A stretch of DNA of 49,712 nucleotides from Acidimicrobiia bacterium (lineage in GTDB: Bacteria > Actinomycetota > Acidimicrobiia > Acidimicrobiales > Poriferisodalaceae). Under the pieces are notes generated by a model. The model saw nothing but the letters and a program-made list of their open reading frames with translations, was not told the origin of the DNA and did not search any database. Positions 1 to 9,369 of the stretch are shown one piece after another. The position numbers and the translations under genes were made by a program. Position 1 is the first letter of the stretch. Each line of letters begins with the position of its first letter. Location of the stretch: NCBI GenBank assembly GCA_022824805.1, contig JAJDZE010000108.1:1-49712 (forward strand), given 5' to 3'.

Positions 1-11
1 GCGATGTCTCG

Positions 12-740
12 TTAGGCGATGGTTTCTGGTTCGGTGGTGACGAGCAGTTCGGCGACTGATGCGGTGTTCGGCAGGCGCAGGATCGTGGCCAGTGCCTGGG
101 CCAGATCGTCGGCTTGGATCATGATCGACGGGTCGACCCCGAAGCCCGAGGTCATGTCGGTCTGCACGTAGCCGGGACATACGGCCGTACAGCGGATCCC
201 GTCAGGAAAGGTGAGGTGGCGGACCGAGTGGTGCAGCGCCATCGCGGCGTGCTTGCTCATGGCATAACCGGGTGCGAAGGTGCCTCGCACTCGCTTGCCC
301 GACATCGAGATCACGTTCACGATGCGACCCTCGCCACTGTGGCGCAGGTGGTCGAGCGTGGCGCGGAGCATGCGGAACGGCCCCTTCGCGTTGACCTCCC
401 ACATCTCGTCGAGCGTGTCCTCGGTCAGCTCCTCGAACTCATCAGGGTGAGCGACGCCGGCGTTGTTGACGAGGCAGTCGATCCGGCCGTGCGCCGAAAT
501 CGTCTCTGCGGTCCAGCGCTCGGCAGCCTCGGGATCGGTGGCGTCATAGCGGTGCAGACTCACCGCCGGCCCGCCGCTGGCGTCGGTTCGGTACTCAGCA
601 GCTGAGACTTCCAGCGAGGCCACGTCGCGTGCACCCAGCGACAGCGCCCATCCATCGGAATGCAGAGCTGCGGCGATGGCCTCGCCGATGCCGCGATTCG
701 CACCGCTGATCATCGCTGCGCAACCGGTGATGTCTCGCAT
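12..740 (-). CDS. SDR-family NAD(P)-dependent oxidoreductase
   Basis: A short-chain dehydrogenase/reductase of 242 residues, the usual length for the classical family. The N-terminal Rossmann nucleotide loop reads SGANRGIG, the structural NNAG motif follows at about residue 87, and the catalytic set is a Ser in the ISMSG segment with Tyr and Lys in YAMSK. The start at 740 is chosen because a GGAGGAA ribosome site lies just upstream and the Rossmann fold begins directly after it. The frame stays open to about 1121, but that extension is low-complexity and covers the divergent intergenic space. The substrate cannot be told from sequence. The gene is divergent from the MFS transporter that starts 114 nt away, so a shared control region is likely. 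Confidence 0.88.
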   Translation of the reverse strand: MRDITGCAAMISGANRGIGEAIAAALHSDGWALSLGARDVASLEVSAAEYRTDASGGPAVSLHRYDATDPEAAERWTAETISAHGRIDCLVNNAGVAHPDEFEELTEDTLDEMWEVNAKGPFRMLRATLDHLRHSGEGRIVNVISMSGKRVRGTFAPGYAMSKHAAMALHHSVRHLTFPDGIRCTAVCPGYVQTDMTSGFGVDPSIMIQADDLAQALATILRLPNTASVAELLVTTEPETIA

Positions 741-854
741 CTCGCATTCCTCCCGCTGGGCAGCCGGGTCATTCCGACGCGTCTGCGTGACCCGCAGTAG
801 CGTTCGCAATCGGCCTCGCCGCCAAGCCGGCAGGCCGGTCCGGAGGCTAGGTCG

Positions 855-2153
855 ATGGTGCAGAGTTTGTCGGAGGGCAGCGAGGGATCTGCATACCTCC
901 CCGGTTCGCCCGAACGCGACGAGCTGGCACGCCGCACCATCAGCGTCTTGCAGCTCGGAGTGATCCCTGGCGGGCTGGCCATGACGGCATCGTTCTCCGC
1001 CTCCACCTTGCTGGCCGACCAGATGACGGGCAGCGAGACCAAAGCCTCGCTGGCCGCCGTGTGCCTCAGCATCGGCGGCACCCTCGCGGGCATCCCGCTC
1101 GCTGCGCTCATGGCCCGCCACGGCCGCCGTGCCGGACTCGCAACCGGCTACTTCGTCGGGGCAATCGGCGCCACGCTGGCGCTGCTGTCAGCGTTCATGG
1201 GTCGATACTCGGTGCTGGTGCTCGGCATGGTGCTGATCGGCACAGGCCAGGCCGCCAATTTGGCGGCGAGGTATGCCGGCGCCGACCTGGCCACCGACGA
1301 GAACCGGGCCCGCTCGATCAGCTTGGTGCTGTGGGCGAGCACGGTCGGCTCGGTCTTGGGACCGACGGTAGCGCTCGGTCTCAAGAGCATCTTCGCTGAC
1401 ACCGAAGGGCTGAGCGGATTTGCGCTGCCGTACGCACTGGCGCTCGGCCTGTTCGGCCTCGGGGCCCTCAACATCTGGCGCCGTCTGCGCCCAGATCCGC
1501 TGCATGTCGTGGCTGCAGACTCAGGCTCGACGAGCGTCAAGCTGCCGAGCTTGGCCGAGGCCGGCCGCATCCTGGCCCATCCTGTGGCGTCGATTGCGCT
1601 CATCGGCATGATGCTGTCGCAGGCCGTGATGGTGGGCGTCATGACGGTGTCGCCGATTCACATGTCCCAAGGCGGCCAGAACCCGCTGATCATCGGCGTC
1701 ATGCTCTCGCTGCACATCGCCGGCATGTTCGCGTTCTCGCCGTATGTGGGCTGGCTGGTGGACCGCGTCGGCGGCCAGCTCATCATCGTCGCGGGTGCGC
1801 TCGTGCTCACCGTCGGCGCTGTCATGGCCGCGAATACCGACGCCGAACAAGCCACCGGTCTGCTGCTGGGGCTGTTCTTGATCGGCATCGGCTGGAGCTG
1901 CTGCGTAGTATCCGCCAGCTCGCTGCTGACCGCATCATTCCCGGTGGAGCGCAGAGTCAGCGTGCAGGCCACCGCCGACGTGCTGATGACCGCCCTCGGC
2001 GCCGCCGCCGGCGTCAGTTCAGGCTTGGCGGTGGAACACCGCTCCTATGCCGATCTCGCGAACTGGGGAGCGTGGGTGGCCGTGGCGCTCGGCATCGCGG
2101 CCGTCGTGATGCTGGTGCGCAACTTCCGGGTCACGCGGCGCTTCACGGCTTGA
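855..2153 (+). CDS. Major facilitator superfamily (MFS) exporter
   Basis: A 432-residue inner-membrane secondary transporter with about twelve hydrophobic helices. The first helix begins around residue 33. A basic MARHGRR loop between helices 2 and 3 matches the MFS motif A region. A repeated pattern after the central loop (near residue 220, polar, PDPLHVV) marks the second half of the pseudo-symmetric fold. A GGAGG ribosome site sits 8 nt before the ATG. The gene is divergent from the SDR and convergent with surE. The cargo is unknown; the general layout resembles drug or metabolite efflux proteins, but no subfamily motif was recognised. Confidence 0.85.
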   Translation: MVQSLSEGSEGSAYLPGSPERDELARRTISVLQLGVIPGGLAMTASFSASTLLADQMTGSETKASLAAVCLSIGGTLAGIPLAALMARHGRRAGLATGYFVGAIGATLALLSAFMGRYSVLVLGMVLIGTGQAANLAARYAGADLATDENRARSISLVLWASTVGSVLGPTVALGLKSIFADTEGLSGFALPYALALGLFGLGALNIWRRLRPDPLHVVAADSGSTSVKLPSLAEAGRILAHPVASIALIGMMLSQAVMVGVMTVSPIHMSQGGQNPLIIGVMLSLHIAGMFAFSPYVGWLVDRVGGQLIIVAGALVLTVGAVMAANTDAEQATGLLLGLFLIGIGWSCCVVSASSLLTASFPVERRVSVQATADVLMTALGAAAGVSSGLAVEHRSYADLANWGAWVAVALGIAAVVMLVRNFRVTRRFTA

Positions 2154-2187
2154 TCATCGGCTCAGCACAGCTGACAGAGCCCAGGAT

Positions 2188-2212
2188 CCTGCCGCCTCCC
2201 AGCGGGCGCAGG
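2188..2212. terminator. Possible bidirectional hairpin between convergent genes
   Basis: CCTGCCGC and a downstream GCG..GCAGG can pair with one small bulge in the 80-nt gap between the MFS and surE stop codons. There is no T-tract, so it would be a weak or Rho-assisted terminator. Confidence 0.3.
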
Positions 2213-2233
2213 CACTGACGCGTGCGCGTGGTC

Positions 2234-3049
2234 TCAGAACAAGCCGTTGAGGCAGGCAGTCAGCTTGGCGTCGGCCGTCGGCGTTTGCGCAGTGAGACGC
2301 GACAGGAACGACACCGAGACGAAGTCGCCCATGACGGCGCCGGTGTCGACGTCGGCGGGCATGTCGACGGCGTCGCCCCACTCCATGGCGACCCGGAACG
2401 CATCCGCGTTGTCGGGATGCGGCTCGAGGCTCACCGAGGTGATCGAGCGCGGCGGCAGTGTGCCCACTTCGGTGAACCGCCAGCCCTTCATGTCGGCGAC
2501 TTCGCAATTCGGCACATTGAGGTTGACTGCCCACGCCGATTCGTGTTCGTCCGCGAGCAGGCCGCTGAGCACGACGCTGGCAACTTCGGCTGCGGCGTGC
2601 CACTTCTGGTCGGCAATGGCGTCTTCCCAGCCCTGGCCTTCCACCCCGAATCCCTCGACGGTCTGGCTGACCGCCAGACCCGGGATGTTGCCGCTGCGGC
2701 CGGTCAGCACCGCGCCGACAGTTCCCGAGTGGTACACGGACCGGCCGACGTTCGCGCCCGGGTTGATCCCCGACACCACCAAGTCCACCGGGCCGAAGGC
2801 GCCCAGCCGGGCGAACATCACGCACAACGCGGGCGCCCCCGAGACGGCCCAGGCATCGGTGACCCCCTCGAAACGCACTTTGTGCACTTCTGGGTCCATC
2901 AGATGCAGTGGACCGATCGCGGCGCCTGCGCCCGAGTATTCGGAATCTGGCGCGACGACGACCACATCGCCATGAGCGGTCATGGCGCTCGCAAGTACGT
3001 GCAGTCCTTCGGACTCGATTCCGTCATCGTTGGTCACCAGGATCCGCAC
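2234..3049 (-). CDS. surE: 5'/3'-nucleotidase SurE (survival protein E)
   Basis: SurE is a divalent-metal-dependent nucleoside monophosphate phosphatase. The protein opens with the diagnostic ILVTNDDG motif, whose paired Asp residues bind metal. It continues with VVAPDSEYSGAG and SGINPGANVG, both signatures of the family and part of the active site. The GTG at 3049 gives 271 residues, close to the usual 250-270, and puts the motif at residue 3. The frame extends up to 3202, but that extra part is atypical and overlaps the divergent phosphoesterase gene. No strong ribosome site is visible before the GTG. The C-terminal third is more variable than in enterobacterial SurE. Confidence 0.92.
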   Translation of the reverse strand: MRILVTNDDGIESEGLHVLASAMTAHGDVVVVAPDSEYSGAGAAIGPLHLMDPEVHKVRFEGVTDAWAVSGAPALCVMFARLGAFGPVDLVVSGINPGANVGRSVYHSGTVGAVLTGRSGNIPGLAVSQTVEGFGVEGQGWEDAIADQKWHAAAEVASVVLSGLLADEHESAWAVNLNVPNCEVADMKGWRFTEVGTLPPRSITSVSLEPHPDNADAFRVAMEWGDAVDMPADVDTGAVMGDFVSVSFLSRLTAQTPTADAKLTACLNGLF

Positions 3050-3134
3050 CGTGTCGAAGGTACTGCCCGCAAGTGAAGCGTGGATGTATGGCTTCCGAAC
3101 GGGGAGTGTCGGTGCCGTGGCAAGCTGTCTCGCT

Positions 3135-3932
3135 GTGAAGGAGCGTGTGGAGACGGGCACGGGGTGCCAGTTGCGCGTCCTGCACACGTCCGATGTGCAC
3201 ATCGGGCATGTGCGCGGGCCGCACGGCAGTCACCGCGACGTGTGCCAGTGCCCTATCCATGCCCTCGTCGATGCCGTAGCCGCCCACGCGGCTGACGTGT
3301 TGCTCATCGCGGGAGACCTGTTCGACCACGCCCGGCTGAAGCGATCCGATGTCGCGCACACGATGGAGCTGCTGGGTGGCGTCGACGCGTCGGTCGTCAT
3401 CATCCCCGGCAACCACGATGTCCATGACGAGCAGTCGCTGTGGGGTACCCATGCCGACCATGAGCACCGGCTCGAGGTCACCGGCGCCGGCGTGATCTTC
3501 CTGGACGATCCCGAGGGCGCGACGCTGCATTTCGGCGAGCACGACCTGACGCTGTGGGGTCGGGCGATGGACCTGCACCACTCCGAGTACCGACCTCTTG
3601 CAGGCGTGCCGGCCCGCCCTGACGACGGTTGGTTCATCGCCGCTGGACACGGCCATTTCCAGCGCACAGATGACGATGCGCACCGGTCATCGCCGATCGC
3701 CGCCGAAGAGATCGAGGCCACCCGGGCCGACTATGTGGCGCTGGGCCACTGGCACGTCACCACCGATGTCTCGGTGGGCGAAGTGACCGCGTGGTATCCC
3801 GGCGCTCCGATGGGTGTCCCATCGAATGGCACGGCCTCCCTCGTCACGTTCTCGCGGGGTGCTGACGGCGCCGACCGCTCGGTCGCGGTGACCCATGTGC
3901 CTGTGGCCGCGCCCTCTGGCGGCTGCGCCTAG
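3135..3932 (+). CDS. Calcineurin-like metallophosphoesterase, SbcD-type
   Basis: A 265-residue protein with the complete two-metal phosphoesterase motif set in order: SDVHIGH (D-x-H), AGDLFDH (GD), PGNHD (GNHD), AAGHGH and LGHWH. This arrangement resembles the nuclease domain of SbcD/Mre11 DNA-repair exonucleases. The C-terminal capping domain is short and no sbcC-like ATPase lies beside it, so a stand-alone phosphodiesterase is equally possible. The GTG at 3135 is preferred because it starts shortly before the first motif and leaves an 85-nt divergent gap to surE. The frame remains open upstream into surE, which is unlikely to be coding. Confidence 0.82.
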   Translation: MKERVETGTGCQLRVLHTSDVHIGHVRGPHGSHRDVCQCPIHALVDAVAAHAADVLLIAGDLFDHARLKRSDVAHTMELLGGVDASVVIIPGNHDVHDEQSLWGTHADHEHRLEVTGAGVIFLDDPEGATLHFGEHDLTLWGRAMDLHHSEYRPLAGVPARPDDGWFIAAGHGHFQRTDDDAHRSSPIAAEEIEATRADYVALGHWHVTTDVSVGEVTAWYPGAPMGVPSNGTASLVTFSRGADGADRSVAVTHVPVAAPSGGCA

Positions 3933-4002
3933 GCAGCGGCTGCTCGGTCAGGGAGGCTGAGCCGCAGGCCGCAGCGAGCCAGGGCGGCAACGAGAAGGCG
4001 CA

Positions 4003-4022
4003 GCGGCGGTCTCAGCCGCCGC
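4003..4022. terminator. Hairpin between convergent genes
   Basis: A perfect 7-bp stem, GCGGCGG with CCGCCGC, closes a 6-nt loop in the 124-nt gap between the phosphoesterase stop and the ABC-F stop. It lies where a bidirectional terminator would be expected, but lacks a T-run. Confidence 0.45.
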
Positions 4023-4056
4023 GCGACAGCGCTCGCAGGCATCGATCGCTGATCGT

Positions 4057-6108
4057 CTACAAGCCAGCGGCCGCGCGGTCGATGCGCCGCTGCAGCACCT
4101 CGCATGCGGACATGTGGCGCATGGCATCGGACTTGGCCGTGCCGTAATCCTCGGCGACCTGGCGCGCACGTTCGGGGTCGTCGTAGGTCGCTGGCTCGCC
4201 GAGCAGTGCCTGCAGTTCCGCGACGCGGTGCTCGGCGGCCTCCCAGGCTCGCTCTGCTGCGGCGAGCTCCTTGCGCATGGCGGCGGTCGCTTCGTGGACC
4301 GCCTGGCGCTTGCTGGCCCCCTCGCGGCGGCGCTCGGCGGCGCTCGGCCGCGACATCGGCGCCGTTGCGCCGGCGCCGCGACCGCCCGCGCGCCGGCCGG
4401 TCGTGGTCGAGCGGCCGAGGTCTTCACTGCCGGCGCCCCGATCACTGGCACTCCCGCTGCCGGCGCTGCCAGCAGTGCTGCCGCCGGCGGTCCTCCTCGT
4501 GCTCAGCCCCGGCGGTCGCAGCAGATCCTCGTCGACGCCCGGGTGCAGGGTGGCGGTGCCGTCACGCACCACGATCAGTGAGTCGGCCACGCTGCGGATG
4601 AGGTGACGGTCGTGGGTCACCAGCAGCACCGTGCCCGGGTACACCGACAGCGCATCCTCCAGCAGATCGCAGCTGGGCAGATCGAGGTGATTGGTGGGCT
4701 CGTCGAGCACCAGCAGGTTCACCGGGTTCGCCATCGTGATGCCGAGCGCCAGCCGGGTGCGTTCGCCGCCTGAGAGATCGGCCACCTTGCGGTCCGCAGC
4801 GTCGCCGGCAAAGCCGAAACCGCCGAGCATCGTGCGCACATTCCGCCCGGGCTGATCACCCACCGATGCAGTGAACTCCTCCGCCACCGACCGTCGAGGA
4901 TCCATGACCTCGGCGAGATGCTGAGCGAACGTGGCCATGTCCACATTGCGGCCACGGTGCAGCTCACCGCCGAGGATGCCCAATTCGCCCTGCAGCACCC
5001 GCAGCAGTGTCGTCTTGCCGGCGCCATTCGGGCCGACCACGCCCACCTTGGTGCCGCGTTCGATGACGAGGTCTACGCCCTCGAGCACCGGAGCGTCACC
5101 GTCGGCGTATCCCACCGAAGCGCCGATCAGCTCCACCACGACTCGCGACGAGCGCCGCGGCGTGCCGAAGCCAAAACGGGCCGCCAGCTCCTTGCGGCTC
5201 GGGACCTCCACCGGCGCCAGCTTCTCCAGTGCCTTGATCCGGCTCTGCACCTGCCGAGCCTTCGTGGCCTTGTAGCGGAACCGCTCGATAAAGCGCTCGG
5301 TGTGAGCACGCCTGCGAGCCTGTTGCGCCGCTGCGGCCTCGGCAGCCGCAATCCGCTCCTCGCGGGCCACCACGAACTCGGCGAATCCGCCGACGTGCTC
5401 GTGCACCCTCGTGCCGTCCATCTCGATCACGCGGTTGGCGACGGCGTCGATGAAGTCGCGGTCGTGGCTGACGAACAGCAGCCCGCCCTCCCAGGCAGCG
5501 AGCTGGTCTTCCAACCAGGCCACCGAATCGACATCGAGGTGGTTCGTGGGCTCGTCAGCCAGCAGCACATCGGGCTTGGCCAGCAGCAGTTGGGCGAGCG
5601 CCACCCGCATCCGCCAGCCGCCCGACAGCTGCGCCACCGGGCGCTGCGCATCATCGGCTGCAAAGCCCAGGCCGGCGAGCACCCGGTGAGCCTCCGCTTC
5701 GAAGCCGTAGCCGCCGATCTGGCGGAAGTGAGCCTCCAGCTCGCCGTAGCGGGCGAGCACGTCGTGATGGTCGGCAGCGTCGACCTCGGCCAGCCTCGCC
5801 TCCAGCGATCGCAGCTCGGCCGTCATCGCGGTGATGTCACCCGCCCCGGCCAGCGTCGCTTCGAGCACCGTGCCCTCGGTGATCTCGGCGAGCTCCTGGG
5901 GCAGGTAGCCGACCGTCAGCCCGCTCTGGCGGTGGACTTCGCCCTCGTCCGGCTCGCTGATGCCGGCCAGGATCTCCAGCAAGGTCGTCTTGCCGATGCC
6001 GTTGCCGCCCACCAGCGCCACGCGCCGGCCAGGAGCGAGCTGCACGCTGACATCAGCAAACAGCCGCCGCGGCGGGTACGACTTGGCAAGCGAGGAACCC
6101 CACAGCAC
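4057..6108 (-). CDS. ABC-F family ATPase (Uup/EttA-like ribosome-associated factor)
   Basis: A 683-residue protein with two ABC ATPase domains and no membrane segment, the ABC-F layout. These proteins act on the translating ribosome. Domain 1 has Walker [10 protein letters not shown] at residues 34-42, signature LSGGWRMR and Walker [12 protein letters not shown]. Domain 2 has [17 protein letters not shown] and [11 protein letters not shown]. The linker between them contains the basic helical [13 protein letters not shown] region that contacts tRNA in this family. After domain 2 comes a Gly/Ser/Ala-rich disordered stretch (about residues 530-590) and a C-terminal alpha-helical coiled coil, as in Uup. 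It follows the LLM oxidoreductase by 110 nt on the same strand. Whether it confers antibiotic resistance cannot be told. Confidence 0.93.
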   Translation of the reverse strand: MLWGSSLAKSYPPRRLFADVSVQLAPGRRVALVGGNGIGKTTLLEILAGISEPDEGEVHRQSGLTVGYLPQELAEITEGTVLEATLAGAGDITAMTAELRSLEARLAEVDAADHHDVLARYGELEAHFRQIGGYGFEAEAHRVLAGLGFAADDAQRPVAQLSGGWRMRVALAQLLLAKPDVLLADEPTNHLDVDSVAWLEDQLAAWEGGLLFVSHDRDFIDAVANRVIEMDGTRVHEHVGGFAEFVVAREERIAAAEAAAAQQARRRAHTERFIERFRYKATKARQVQSRIKALEKLAPVEVPSRKELAARFGFGTPRRSSRVVVELIGASVGYADGDAPVLEGVDLVIERGTKVGVVGPNGAGKTTLLRVLQGELGILGGELHRGRNVDMATFAQHLAEVMDPRRSVAEEFTASVGDQPGRNVRTMLGGFGFAGDAADRKVADLSGGERTRLALGITMANPVNLLVLDEPTNHLDLPSCDLLEDALSVYPGTVLLVTHDRHLIRSVADSLIVVRDGTATLHPGVDEDLLRPPGLSTRRTAGGSTAGSAGSGSASDRGAGSEDLGRSTTTGRRAGGRGAGATAPMSRPSAAERRREGASKRQAVHEATAAMRKELAAAERAWEAAEHRVAELQALLGEPATYDDPERARQVAEDYGTAKSDAMRHMSACEVLQRRIDRAAAGL

Positions 6109-6218
6109 AGCCCGAGTCTGCCGCCGGACCGCGGCGCATCACCCGCTGGAGCAGTTGTGCCTGCCGCCGAGCTGCGACGGAAGCGCTCGTTCGCCGGCGG
6201 CGCCAGGTGGCCGAGCCG

Positions 6219-7136
6219 CTACGCGAAGTGGGGCGCCACGTCGGCCATGAAGGCGCGCAGCGCATCGAGACGGCCCTCGATGCCGCCGCGTGCCACTGGG
6301 TCGAGCACGAAATGCGTCACGCCGGCCTCGCCAACGCGCCCGACGCTGTCGATCATCTGCTCGGCGCTGCCGGCAATCGACACCTCGGGCTTCATTGCCG
6401 ATGCCGGATCGAGGTAGTAGCGCAGCGACAGCGTGATCTCGCTGCGGTCCCGGCCTTCGGCATCGCACGCCGCGCCCACCCCGCTCCAGCCCGAAGCAAC
6501 CTCGTCGACAGTCTCGAACGCCGCATGGAAGCCGTGCCCGTACTGCGCCACCCGCCGGTAGGCGGCAGCCGTGTTGCCGCCGACCCACACCGGCACCGGG
6601 TCTTGCACCGGTTTGGGCTCGAAGCCGACAGAGGGGAACGAGTAGAACTCGCCGTCGAAGCTCGGGTCGTCTTCGGTGAACAGCGCCCGGAACACCTCGA
6701 GCTGCTCGTCAGAGCGCTTGCCGCGGCGATCCCACGGCATTCCCAGTACTTCGGCTTCCTCGCGCATCCAGCCCACGCCCACGCCCAGGATCAGCCGACC
6801 GTTCGACAGCACGTCAATGGTCGCGAGACGCTTCGCCGTCTCCACTGGCGGCCGGTACGGCAGGATCAGCACGCTGAAGCCCAGCCGCAGGTTCTCGGTG
6901 ACGGCGGCCACGAACAGCAGTGTGCCGATGGGGTCGAGCCATCCGGTTTTCGGTGGCGCCGGGAACGAGCCGTCGTCAGAGTACGGGTACTTCGACACCA
7001 GCTCGGCGGGCCAGCAGACATGATCGGACGCCCAGCCCGAAGCGAAGCCGAGCTGGTCGACTTCCGAGGCGAACGTGATGAGCCCATCGCGAGATCCGAT
7101 GCGGCCCAAGTGCGGCAGAGTGACTCCCCATTCCAT
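6219..7136 (-). CDS. LLM-class (F420-dependent type) oxidoreductase
   Basis: A luciferase-like TIM-barrel oxidoreductase of 305 residues. Typical landmarks are MEWGVTLPHLG at the N-terminus, GWASDHV, the family stretch RLILGVGVGWMREE, FEPKPVQDPVPVWVGG and a C-terminal THFVLDPV. In actinomycetes such proteins usually use coenzyme F420, though FMN cannot be excluded. The start at 7136 matches the family N-terminus. The frame stays open 55 codons further to 7301, with an Ala-rich sequence that has no counterpart in the family. Substrate unknown. Confidence 0.87.
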   Translation of the reverse strand: MEWGVTLPHLGRIGSRDGLITFASEVDQLGFASGWASDHVCWPAELVSKYPYSDDGSFPAPPKTGWLDPIGTLLFVAAVTENLRLGFSVLILPYRPPVETAKRLATIDVLSNGRLILGVGVGWMREEAEVLGMPWDRRGKRSDEQLEVFRALFTEDDPSFDGEFYSFPSVGFEPKPVQDPVPVWVGGNTAAAYRRVAQYGHGFHAAFETVDEVASGWSGVGAACDAEGRDRSEITLSLRYYLDPASAMKPEVSIAGSAEQMIDSVGRVGEAGVTHFVLDPVARGGIEGRLDALRAFMADVAPHFA

Positions 7137-7450
7137 GGGCCGACACGCTATGCCGCTCGCGCCACGCCTGCCGGGTGCGCCCGCTGCGGAGACGGCAGGA
7201 ACCTCAGCGACCAGCGATCCGGCAGGTCGCAACGTCGCAGAGTCTCCTGCCGCCTCCGCCGCTAGGTCGTCTGGGATCTCGTCATGGGGATTGTCATGCA
7301 ATCGTCGTACCCGAGCCCAGAACGGCTCGGCGCAGCGCGATTACTCTCGCGCTCACCGCCGCAGCGGTCATGGGGGACAGTCGCGGGCCACGCCTGCCGA
7401 TTGTCGGCTTGCGACGCCGCGGTGGCTGTTGTTCCACCGAGGAGGGACCC
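7137..7450. other. Divergent intergenic region, LLM oxidoreductase / binding protein
   Basis: A 314-nt gap between divergent starts. It should hold both promoters, but I see no convincing -35/-10 pair. A strong GGAGGG ribosome site at 7441-7446 belongs to the downstream lipoprotein. Part of the gap is open in frame with the LLM gene and could be an N-terminal extension, which I think is unlikely. Confidence 0.4.
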
Positions 7451-9154
7451 ATGCAACTATCCAAGAACCGCCTTATGCGCTTGCTAGCGCTGCTCTTCGC
7501 GTTCTCGCTCGTCGCGGCCGCCTGCGGTGGCGACGATGGCGACGATGACGCCGGCGAGACCCAGACCACCGAGGCCATGGCCGAGGTGGAAGCGGACGAG
7601 GCCATGGCCGACGAGGAGATGGCCGACGAGGAGATGGACGAGGGCGAGCCTGAGGAAGAGGCCGGCGGTCTCAGCCAGGACGTGATCGAGCAGGCCGCCG
7701 AAGAAGAGGAGATGGCCGACGACGAGATGATGGACGATGAGGAGATGATGGAGTTCGACCGCTCCACCATCGAGGGCATCTTCGAAGAGGCCGAATTCCG
7801 GCGGGCCAAGGTTGTGGAGCGGATCACCGCCCAGATCGAGGCCGGCGAGTGGGGCGTCGGCGACGACAACATCCTGCGCGGTCCCGAAGGGTTCACCATC
7901 GACCTCAACGAGTGTCCCGACGACTGGTCCAACACCGAGGGCATCACCGACAACGAGATTCGCCTCGGCCAGACCGGCCCGCAGTCGGGCACCTTGGCGC
8001 TGTACGGCAATGCTCGCCTGGGCTGGCAGACCTACTTGCAGCACGTTAATGCCGAAGGCGGCATCGCGGGCCGCGATGTGGTCATGAAGTCCTACGACGA
8101 CGCGTACGTGGCTGCACAGACCATCGAGTTCGTCGACGAGCTGATCGAGAACGACAACGTCTTCGCGATCCACACGCTGGGCTCGCCGAACACGCTGGCT
8201 GTCTATGACACGCTGAATGCCGAGTGCATCCCGCAGCCGTTCGTGTGGACGGGCCACCCGGCGTGGGGCGATCCCGAGGTGCACCCATGGACCACGGGCA
8301 GCATCCTGTCGTACTCCACTGAGGCAGTGCTGTGGGGCAACTGGATCAAGGACAACCTCGCCGATGAGCTGCCGGTCGTGGTGGCCGGCCTGGTGATGGA
8401 CAACGACTTCGGCTTGGCCTACGAGCTGGGCTTCGAGGAGTACGCCCACAACAACCCCGACGTGGTGTCGGAGTTCGTGCCGGTACGCCATGACCCTGCA
8501 TCGCCGACGATCACCAACGAGATCACGACCATCGCCGCGAGCGATCCGGACGTCTACATCTCGATGACCGCGGGCAATGCATGCCTGCTGGCCATCCAGG
8601 AGGTCGCAGCGTCGGGCCTGAAGGAGGACATCTCGGCAGCCTTCACGCCGTCGGTGTGCAAGGCGCCGGCGAGCTGGGTCTCCCCGGCAGGCGATGACGG
8701 CGACGGCTGGTTCATCGTGGGCGGCGGCGTCAAGGACACCACCGACCCGGCGCTGATCGGCAGCGATGCGTTCATCGACTTCATCATCGAGAGCCTCGAG
8801 GCCAATGACCTCGATCCCACCATCTCGATGTTCGGCAACGGCTACATGCTGGGCTACCCGTACGTGGAGGCGCTGCGCATCGCCGCGGAGATGCCTGCGA
8901 GTGCGAACAACCCGGCGGGCCTGAACCGGGCCAACTTCATCCTGGCCGTGCGGGCGATCGACATCCACCACCCGATCTTCCTGGACGGCATCACGTTCGC
9001 CATGAACGGCAACGCGGATGCCTTCCCGATCGAGGGCACCGATATCAGCCAGTACGACTCGTCCACGCATTCCTGGATCGTCTCGAACGTCATCGACGTG
9101 AACGGCGCTTCGGGCAACTGCGTCTGGGACAAGGACAACGGCGGCTGCCGCTAG
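7451..9154 (+). CDS. Branched-chain-amino-acid-type ABC substrate-binding lipoprotein (copy 1)
   Basis: A 567-residue exported lipoprotein. A basic start and hydrophobic core end in the lipobox LVAAAC at about residue 24. Then comes an unusual linker of about 85 residues, very rich in Asp, Glu, Met and Ala with repeated MADEEM units. The binding domain follows from about residue 145 (ITDNEIRLGQTGPQSG), a Leu/Ile/Val-binding (LivK, periplasmic-binding-protein type 1) pattern. It includes HTLGSPNTLAVYD and LVMDNDFGLAYELGF. The tail CVWDKDNGGCR has two Cys that could pair. The ATG follows a strong GGAGGG site. No permease or ATPase gene is adjacent, so the transporter core must be elsewhere or the protein acts as a sensor. 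The next gene is a close paralogue. Confidence 0.85.
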   Translation: MQLSKNRLMRLLALLFAFSLVAAACGGDDGDDDAGETQTTEAMAEVEADEAMADEEMADEEMDEGEPEEEAGGLSQDVIEQAAEEEEMADDEMMDDEEMMEFDRSTIEGIFEEAEFRRAKVVERITAQIEAGEWGVGDDNILRGPEGFTIDLNECPDDWSNTEGITDNEIRLGQTGPQSGTLALYGNARLGWQTYLQHVNAEGGIAGRDVVMKSYDDAYVAAQTIEFVDELIENDNVFAIHTLGSPNTLAVYDTLNAECIPQPFVWTGHPAWGDPEVHPWTTGSILSYSTEAVLWGNWIKDNLADELPVVVAGLVMDNDFGLAYELGFEEYAHNNPDVVSEFVPVRHDPASPTITNEITTIAASDPDVYISMTAGNACLLAIQEVAASGLKEDISAAFTPSVCKAPASWVSPAGDDGDGWFIVGGGVKDTTDPALIGSDAFIDFIIESLEANDLDPTISMFGNGYMLGYPYVEALRIAAEMPASANNPAGLNRANFILAVRAIDIHHPIFLDGITFAMNGNADAFPIEGTDISQYDSSTHSWIVSNVIDVNGASGNCVWDKDNGGCR

Positions 9155-9218
9155 GCAGGCGCCTGGTGGGACTCGGGGCTGGCGTCAGGCCGGCGTCGAG
9201 AACCTGACTGAACAAGAC

Positions 9219-9270
9219 GGGCGGCCGTCGCCGCCGGGGGCGATCTCGGCAGCGGCGGCCGCTCGTCGCG
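9219..9270. terminator. GC-rich hairpin after binding-protein copy 1
   Basis: An imperfect GCGGCCG..CCGC stem around a loop containing GATCTCGG, placed 65 nt after the stop codon. There is no T-tract. A near-identical copy lies after the paralogous gene at 11103-11155, so the duplicated unit carried its own terminator. Confidence 0.6.
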
Positions 9271-9369
9271 TCTGTGCTGCGTGTGGCGAGCGATTAGCTT
9301 CGGCGGGACAGTTGGGCGTCAGTGGGCCGTTCGGTCTCTGGGGCTGAGAACCACTGAGGGGGAGTACTC

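Noticed and set aside
741-1121. N-terminal extension of the first SDR
   Set aside because: It covers the divergent control region and the MFS start, and a good ribosome site precedes the ATG at 740.
4914-6417. A 499-residue frame opposite the ABC-F gene
   Set aside because: Antisense shadow; no domain and His/Arg/Gln-rich composition.
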